Of a stretch of DNA of 64,000 bases, positions 57,753-64,000 are shown one piece after another. The notes beneath the pieces are model-generated. The model did not search any database and had not been told where the DNA came from. It saw only the letters and a list, made by a program, of their open reading frames with translations. The position numbers and the translations under genes were made by a program. This stretch comes from Amaranthus tricolor. Its lineage: Eukaryota; Streptophyta; Magnoliopsida; Caryophyllales; Amaranthaceae. How positions within the stretch are numbered: the stretch's first letter is position 1; each line of letters begins with the position of its first letter. The stretch is from contig NC_080058.1 in NCBI RefSeq assembly GCF_026212465.1, positions 9,439,485 to 9,503,484 of the forward strand, given 5' to 3'.

Positions 57753-59189
57753 TGTAACACCCCTAAAATTTCTAACCCCTAAAATTTCTGACCCCTTATA
57801 CGAAAATAAGACTGCAAAAGATGGGAGGAAATTCGGTTGTTACATTGAAATAAAATAAATAAGATAATATTAAATTTAAAAGAAATTATGAGTAGAAATT
57901 TCGGCAGCATCTCTACTAAAAATCGAACATGTGGTAGAGCAATTAGAACAATAAAAACATTAAACTAATCTAAGGCATCATTGCCTTTAAAATCTCACAC
58001 CACGGCGGAATAATTCATCGTCGGCTTCTCAAATCAACATGCCATGCATGGATCGTAGTTCCAGTGTCGACGCTTGCGTTTTAAAAATGACTTAACTCCT
58101 TAAAACCATACAAAGTTAAAAACTACGCAGCGGAAATATAAATATACAAGGGAGGACACAAGGCCTCATAACAAAACATATACAACCAAAGTTTACAAAA
58201 GATAAACAAGAGCTACACATGACCTTATAGAGCTTGTCTGTCTTAAAGTAAGTGTGATCATAGTCTATCTTTGGGACTGGTAACTCCCTAGAGGTAACTT
58301 AACTTAAGTGCACTTCTTACTAGCATAAACTACTCTATCATTGAATAAATTTTCTATCAATAAGTAAACGTTCTATCAATGTGTAAGCTTTCTAGTTTCT
58401 ATGAATGAATAAACTTTCTATCAATAAGTAACATTCTATCTGTGGATCTTTTCTCCACTTCATGGCATAGTGACACGACCATGGGCGTTATCGGCCACCC
58501 AGCGCCCATGACAAAGTATGAGCTCATACCCCCTCCAGCTGACCCTCTCGGGTCCTACCTTCGGGAAAAACTAACACACTGGGGTACTAATCCAGTGAAG
58601 AGGTCACTATATTGGGATTTGCAAGGCCCGCATGGTAACACCTCGGTCAGGGTGCAGTATCGGCCACCCGGCGCGCAATGACAAAAGTATGCTCATACCC
58701 CCCATAAGGTGATCCCGTCGGATCTCACCTAGGGGACTATTAAATCAACCGGACATAATCCAGTTGAGTCACGCCAGCTAATCATAATCTAATACTTTCT
58801 CAAATGGGAACAACTTAACAACGACACAAGTCTTTCCATCACTTTAAGAATAGAAGCATTTTGTGAATCGTTCCTTTACATCAACAAAATGTGAGTTATA
58901 TGATTCACGTTACTTTAAAAACATAACAATTCACACTTAAATCTTACAATGTTAATATGATACTAGTATGACGATAATGACAAAACTTAAAGTTATCGAA
59001 TCACGATATCATTCGTTACATTCCCCAAGGTTAGAAAAACTACCATCAAAACATCACAACAAGTAACTTTAGCAACCATTAACGATAAGTTGACACAATA
59101 CTCATGATCTTATTTATAATTTAATAACAACCTATCGTAAATTGGTAGCATGAGTGTGAGTTTTGATGGTAGTTTCTCTAACCTAGGGT
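57753..59189. mobile_element. TGTAACACCCC-type (Tekay-like) LTR, truncated, inserted in LINE DNA
   Basis: It begins TGTAACACCCCTAAAATTTC, the common start of Tekay/Del-type Gypsy LTRs. The expected GGGGTGTTACA end is missing where LINE copy 3 resumes at about 59190. Inside are two related units with ATCGGCCACCC.GCGC, GCTCATACCCCC and (T/A)CCAGT(G/T)GA(A/G) words (about 58485-58610 and 58660-58775), and a large inverted repeat at 59031-59187. Confidence 0.6.
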
Positions 59190-59776
59190 ATTATTATTAA
59201 AGTTACGATATGATTCACTGAAATGCCAAGCCAAGATCCCAACCTAGTCAAACATTGAAGACTGAACGGGTAGTTGAAGAAGATATGATTCACTGATTCA
59301 GAGCCTAAGTAGTAAATAGGGCACTCATCCTCTTCCAATAGATTCATTTGCATAAGTTTATCCTTTATTTTCAATTTATTCATCACAACATCCAAAGAAT
59401 AAACCTAGCCTTAAGAATAAATGATCTATCCTAAACAAACTTGTTCCATGGAACTACAGAAACATGCATCTTCACAACAACTGTTGTAGATCCCTTTGAG
59501 GCTATAGCACTCTTGTGGTATCCAGTGTGCTAACGTGTCCTTAACATATCATATTTTCCTAGAGGACTAACTCACAATAGGAAAGGGACTAAAGATGCAC
59601 AAATCAACCCATTTGGTGTAGACCCTATGAACCCATCATACCCATAAGGTTTCAGATAGATGATGGACATGCCAAGCAAGCTTCCTCGCTGCTACTTCAT
59701 TCCACTCCTTAATATTTTGAAGGCTAAGACCCCCATCTTTTTCTTTTTACAAACATTTAACCACCTTACATTACTA
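59190..59776 (-). pseudogene. LINE ORF2 C-terminal fragment, copy 3
   Basis: From 59776 leftward it reads NVRWLNVCKKKKDGGLSLQN with IKEWNEVAARKLAWHVHHLS, then through several stops FILKARFILWML, NKLKIKDKLMQMNLLEEDEC and NHIFFNYPFSLQCL of the zf-RVT region. It diverges from copies 1 and 2 and is the most broken. It ends in a TTTAATAATAATACC stretch. Confidence 0.82.
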
Positions 59777-60220
59777 GGAAAAATTACCAAGAATAATCCA
59801 ACATTTTACTAGTTTCCCTACAATAATCTTAACTTTTGATTAAATATGAATAATCTCAACTGTAAGGGATGCTTGCTAAGAATGCACCAAGGTAACCTTT
59901 TACATATATAACATGTCATTTTTGTATAAAAAATAAAAAAATAAATACAAAATTAAATTAAAATAACCAATTTAAAAATTTTGAAAAATTAAAAAGATTA
60001 ATTAAGTAAGTATTTTTTTTATTTTAACTTTATATCTTAATGTTTTTAACTTTTTTTTCTTTTTTTAGCAATTAACCTGCAAATATCAATCGCCGTTTGG
60101 GAAACAATGTTCTTGCATAAGTGACAATAAAATTGGGATTATTTACAGTTAATCAAAAGTTGAGATTATATATAATAAGAAAAGCAATAAAATGTTGTAT
60201 TATTCTTGGTAATTTTTTCG
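59777..60220. mobile_element. Mutator-like MITE with GGAAAAATTACC-type ends
   Basis: The left end GGAAAAATTACCAAGAATAA (then TCCAAC) and the right end, reverse-complemented, CGAAAAAATTACCAAGAATA are inverted repeats. They extend through AATCTYAACTTTTGATTAA for about 90 bp. It interrupts LINE copy 3 or lies at its break. No 9-bp duplication is visible. A relative lies at 60652-60933. Confidence 0.75.
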
Positions 60221-60419
60221 AAAATCAATCACAATCCCATAACCTAATTACTTCAATTTTCTTGCCAACTTTATAATGTTTATACCATACTTGTATAAAA
60301 ACTCGTGTAATGCGCGAAGTTGTTAGTATGAAGATATATAAATAAAATTTTCAAAGATATGTAATAATATACATACTATTACTATATAATATAGATGAAG
60401 TAGCAATTGCTGATTAATT

Positions 60420-60590
60420 TTATTTTCTACGTAAGCAACCATTAATAAAATTATTCCATCTTATGGAGCTCCAAGAGCATGACACGTGAAATTTTACAGT
60501 CTTTTTATTAGATTGTATGATTGTGGAGCTTCAAGAGCATGACACGTGGAATTTTATAGTCTTTTTACTTGATTGTATGATTTAAAAATG
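60420..60590 (+). repeat. Tandem pair of ~60-bp units, with a third partial copy at 60943-61030
   Basis: GGAGCTCCAAGAGCATGACA and GGAGCTTCAAGAGCATGACA start two tandem copies (about 60474 and 60534). Each runs to a GATTGTATGATT end. The leading part CGTAAGCAACCATTAATAAA also recurs at about 60950. The third copy lies on the far side of the MITE at 60652. Confidence 0.8.
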
Positions 60591-60651
60591 GTAAATTACT
60601 CTTGTTAATTAATATTTAGAATAGCTAAAAATAACATGTTGATTAATTTTA

Positions 60652-60933
60652 GGAAAAATTAGCTAGAATAATCCAACTTTTTCATGATAATGATCTCACC
60701 TATTAATTAACCATGAATAATCATAATTTTAAGGGGTATTTGCCTATAGTAAGCTTGGGTAACTAAATGACCTGCTATAGTATGTATTTCACAAAAAAGT
60801 AAAGTAAAAAATTAATGTAAAATTAGAGAAAAATCTTGAAAATTTACGTAAAAGTTTTTGAATATGATTAATCAATAGAAGAAATATTATAGAAAATTTA
60901 TGAAATTGTTAGATTATTCTAGATAAATTTTCC
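60652..60933. mobile_element. Mutator-like MITE with perfect 9-bp duplication TTAATTTTA
   Basis: It starts GGAAAAATTAGCTAGAATAA and, reverse-complemented, ends GGAAAATTTATCTAGAATAA. Both flanks are TTAATTTTA (60643-60651 and 60934-60942). A 9-bp duplication and these ends define a Mutator-type MITE of 282 bp, and confirm the boundaries of the relative at 59777. Confidence 0.88.
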
Positions 60934-61105
60934 TTAATTTTATTTGCCACGTAAGCAACCATTAATAAAATCATTCCATCTTGTGGTGCTCCCAAAAGTA
61001 TGATATACTTATAGTCTTTTTATTAATATACGATTTCTTCTTCATTTTTAGCTTATTTACAATTTTTTAAGCCCTTCATTCACTCGATTGTTCTAATTTT
61101 TTAAA

Positions 61106-61960
61106 GAATATTTTGCGAACAGTATCCTTTATATCTACTTGTTTTAATATTACAGTCTCAATATTTCATGTTTGCGAATGACAACATTCCTACCTCACAT
61201 TCTACCACCACCACCACCACCCCTCAACGTAACTCCCTCTCCCCTCCATCATTTCCTCATTCCTCCTTCTTGTTCAACATTTCCTTCCATGGCAACCACC
61301 AATTGAAACCCAGGTAACCATATTTGCAAAAACCCAAATATCAATCATCATTTCTCTCTTTCCTCCCTCTTGAATTACCCAATTGAAACTAAATCCAAGC
61401 AAGTAAGTCACCAACTGAATTCAAATTTCATCAAAATCTAAACCCTAACTTAAACCCAAACCCTTTTGATTCCCCAAATTATATCACTAATTTGGAAAAA
61501 TCCCTCAAATAAATATAATTAATTATCAAAACCTTACATCAAATTAGGCAATACAAAAGAAAAGTGTTTTATTAACTAATGGCAAATACAAACTATGGTG
61601 GTGGATGGTCATGGTGGTGGTGGCCGCGGTAGGTTGATTGTGGCTTGGCGAGCACGTCAACAATAGTTGGCGGTCCAATCTACATTACCCAATTCAATTG
61701 ATGAACTTAATTTCGTTTTTGGTATGATTATTATGCATTTTTAGAAAAAGCTAAAGGAGAAAAGAGAAAAGGATCAAGGGGAGGGAAAGAGAAAATGACG
61801 GAGAGGCAGTGGTGGTGGTAGATAGGGAAATGGGAAGCCTGTGAAGGGGTGGTTAAATGTAAATGGTTGAGCTAAAGTCAAATCTAGAAGGAAAATGTCA
61901 ATCAAAAAGTTTACTATGATCTTTTTAGAAGCTTAATATATTTATCCATATGGCAACAAA
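61106..61960. mobile_element. Second Mutator-like element, same family as 30504-33788
   Basis: GAATATTTTGCGAACAGTAT, a TTTGCGAATGACAACATTCC block and CCACCACCACCACCACCCCTC follow the same order as the left end of the MULE at 30504. At the right GGCAGTGGTGGTGGTAGAT and GTGAAGGGGTGGTTAAATG correspond to its right subterminal region. The matching terminal end is not readable, so the right limit is approximate. The middle is short and has no transposase. Confidence 0.6.
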
Positions 61961-63292
61961 TTTATTGAAAATATATAATTAAACATTTTAAAATGTTAAA
62001 ATACAATTATATTAAAATAAATATGTGTCTAAATTTAAAATAACTAAGAAATTGATTGTTTAAAAGTGAGTTTTAAAAATGGTCGCTTATGCTTAGTCAA
62101 AGGTAAAATTCAAATCAAGCATGTCATCTTCGGTTAATGCTATTGTCGTCCGACAACCTAGCTAAAATGATTCTTATAACATTAATTAGCAAAAAACACG
62201 ATTTGCCTGTGATTTCTAAATTCTTAAACTTCGTAGCTATTCTTAGCAAATGATTCTTAAGAAATTAAGGTTTGATTATAAAAGGTCGACATGCAATACG
62301 AAGTTGTATTTTATTGTGTAATTATACAATATATGAGTTGCACTTGATCATACCAACGGATAATTGGATGAATTTCATCATTATGTATATTTTGGTAAAA
62401 ATATATTTTAAGGTTGATTTTGACAAAATAAGTTATTTTAGATAACTTTTAACAAATGTTATATTTTCCAAATACTTTCTAAAAACTTTTATGTTTAATC
62501 TTCTTGACTATTCGCAGTCATCAACCGAGCAGTTGAGGCTTTTATCAATTTTTTTGCAACAGTTTTTGATAAAGACATAACATTAGAAAAAATTGATTTT
62601 AAAGGTTCCACGTTTACGTCGTTTGCTTTTAAAGGTTTCAACTTTATGTCATTTCTTTTGTTCCTTTTTATTTGTTCACTTTACCTTTTCATGTATTTTA
62701 AAGCATACTTTGAGTCTCCATATCTCATAATATGCTTAATTAAAAAATTACAAAAATTATATATTAAAATTTTTTGTATCAAGACAAATGTAACAAGATC
62801 CTACATGAATATATTTTTTATTGAATATATACTTAAAAAATCAAATTTAAATTACTCTCTCATATAGTGAAAAAACTTAAAATAGACAAACAAAAATGAA
62901 TAGAGAGAGTTTCTTTTAAAGACTCCAATTTTATATGTTATTTGCTTTTATAGGTTTTTTGACCGTTAACCTGAACAACATGTCACCTAAAAAATTAACT
63001 CCTCAAAAAAGATATTAATTTTGTAAATCCACCAAAAACTTATAATTTCATTCCAAAATTTGCAATTTCTAATAAAAGAAATAATTCAAAAAAAAAACAA
63101 AATAAATAAAATTAATTTTGCCGGCATGTTATCCTATTTTCAACTACCGATATCTACCGCGTCATCTTGCCGCCAAACACTAGCCGAAGGCTGAAGCGAA
63201 CCTACGAACTGTCAAAACTCAAAACTCACACCCAAATTCGGAAAATACAAAACCAGCAAAATCTGAAATTTGAAAAATAAAGCCGGGGAATA
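61961..63292 (+). promoter_or_regulatory. Upstream region of the Ppx/GppA-type gene
   Basis: About 62640-62910 resembles a decayed MITE (TTTTATTTGTTCACTTTACC on the left, ATGAATAGAGAGAGTTTC on the right). About 63120-63290 is less A+T-rich and probably contains the 5' UTR. I cannot place a TATA box with confidence. Confidence 0.4.
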
Positions 63293-64000
63293 ATGGCGAT
63301 GGCATTTGAATCCAGAAACCTATTTGCAGCCATTGACATGGGAACAAACTCCTTCAAACTTCAAATTATCCACTTCGAACCTACCGTATCTAAACTCACC
63401 ACTCTCCAAACCCATTCTGAAGCTGTCGGGTTAGGGCGTAATCCATTGTCATCATCACAACCATTAATATCTCCTGATTCCCAGTTCCGGGCAATTGAAG
63501 TGCTATTGAAATTTCAGTCAATTTTGCGATCACAGAATGTGACTCGAATCAGGGTAGTTGGTACATCAGCCATTAGAGAGGCTAGCAATAGGGATATCTT
63601 TTTAAATGAGGTGAAGAAAAAGTTAGGTTTTGATTTTCATGTGAATATATTATCTGGTGTAGAAGAAGCTAGGTTAATTTATCTTGGGGTACTTCAATTT
63701 CTGCCTATTTATGATAAAAGGGTTTTAACATTGGATATTGGAGGTGGGTCTACTGAATTTGTTGTTGGAAATTATGGTAGGGTTCTTTTTGCTGATTCAA
63801 TAAGATTAGGTCATTTGACATTGACCCAGAAATTTGGGGAGAATGATTTAGTTGGATTGAAGGGTTATATTCGTGAGGTCATTGAAGCATCTGGGTTGGT
63901 TGGGAAGGTTAAAAATTTGGGTTTTGAGGTTGCAGTTGGATCATCTGGGACGATTTTGGCAATTGAGAAGGCGATATGGAGTGATTATGGAAGTGGTGGC
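63293..64000 (+). CDS. Ppx/GppA family phosphatase (exopolyphosphatase-like), N-terminal part
   Basis: The ATG at 63293 opens 236 codons without a stop or intron and the gene leaves the window at 64000. The product starts MAMAFESRNL and has the ASKHA phosphate-1 motif FAAIDMGTNSFKLQI (11-25). RVVGTSAIREASNR (87-100), the ILSGVEEARLIYLGV segment (119-133), phosphate-2 motif LDIGGGSTEFVVG (147-159) and AVGSSGTILAIE (214-225) follow. In characterised members (bacterial Ppx and GppA) these residues bind and hydrolyse polyphosphate or pppGpp. The Glu of GVEEA and the DIGGGSTE loop, both important there, are present. The substrate of plant relatives is not settled. No transit peptide is obvious. 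A second in-frame ATG lies two codons on (63299). Confidence 0.93.
   Translation, partial: MAMAFESRNLFAAIDMGTNSFKLQIIHFEPTVSKLTTLQTHSEAVGLGRNPLSSSQPLISPDSQFRAIEVLLKFQSILRSQNVTRIRVVGTSAIREASNRDIFLNEVKKKLGFDFHVNILSGVEEARLIYLGVLQFLPIYDKRVLTLDIGGGSTEFVVGNYGRVLFADSIRLGHLTLTQKFGENDLVGLKGYIREVIEASGLVGKVKNLGFEVAVGSSGTILAIEKAIWSDYGSGG

Noticed and set aside
58442..58681. 79-codon plus-strand frame, Pro-rich
   Set aside because: It falls on the duplicated units of an LTR; the frame is a by-product of the less A+T-rich sequence.
46853..59776. Integrated plant pararetrovirus
   Set aside because: All RT and gag motifs fit LINE or Gypsy families; no movement- or coat-protein motif was seen.
1..64000. A novel gene-encoded defence or biosynthetic system
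   Set aside because: Apart from CBP60 genes and the Ppx/GppA-type gene, all coding traces are transposon-derived or too short. I found no co-oriented group of unknown genes.

Overview
The window is nuclear DNA of a flowering plant, almost certainly a eudicot. Genes are intron-split and low-copy, introns and intergenic DNA are very A+T-rich, and most of the sequence is layered transposable elements. Several MITE, SINE and long-LTR patterns look like those of Caryophyllales (spinach/beet/quinoa relatives), but that placement is from memory and is only a guess.

Genes. Two gene types are supported. (1) Three CALMODULIN-BINDING PROTEIN 60 (CBP60) genes lie on the minus strand: copy A (about 1492-4054), copy B (about 20563-22676) and copy C (38400-43331). 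Copy C is intact: eight exons join in phase into 579 codons, with the family core and a basic C-terminal calmodulin-binding region. Copies A and B keep the core exons, but no N-terminal exons are visible near them, and each has a reading-frame break just before the C-terminal basic region. (2) At the right edge a plus-strand gene starts at 63293 and runs off the window; it encodes an Ppx/GppA-type phosphatase with clear ASKHA nucleotide/phosphate-binding motifs. One possible small exon (26689-26780, minus) stays unassigned.

Layout. 1-8.6 kb: CBP60 A, a degenerate ATTAGT repeat and a CCGA-rich inverted-repeat element. 8.6-20.2 kb: a Copia solo LTR (TSD TCTAT), a decayed hAT with a small deleted Copia element nested in it (TSD AACCA), a Gypsy-type solo LTR, a CACTA end, and a 4.8-kb decayed Copia element with an insertion in its gag. 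20.3-22.7 kb: CBP60 B. 22.7-29.6 kb: intergenic DNA with a tRNA-derived SINE, MITEs and a Copia pol relic. 29.9-34.2 kb: a second LTR of the 13-kb family, split by a 3.3-kb Mutator-like element that itself carries a Copia LTR and a 167-bp duplication. About 37.1 kb: a plastid-like initiator-Met tRNA fragment. 38.4-43.3 kb: CBP60 C. 46.4-59.8 kb: at least three LINE copies, Gypsy gag and PBS/LTR, a 2.6-kb solo LTR and a TGTAACACCCC-type LTR. 59.8-62 kb: Mutator-like MITEs. 63.3 kb to the end: the phosphatase gene.

How it fits together. CBP60 proteins are calmodulin-regulated nuclear transcription factors; family members control salicylic-acid immunity genes in Arabidopsis. The cluster looks like local birth and decay of such factors, with spacing set by transposon insertion. 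I see no sign of a new enzymatic or defence system. The most informative novelties are the composite transposon structures and the parallel C-terminal breaks in CBP60 A and B.
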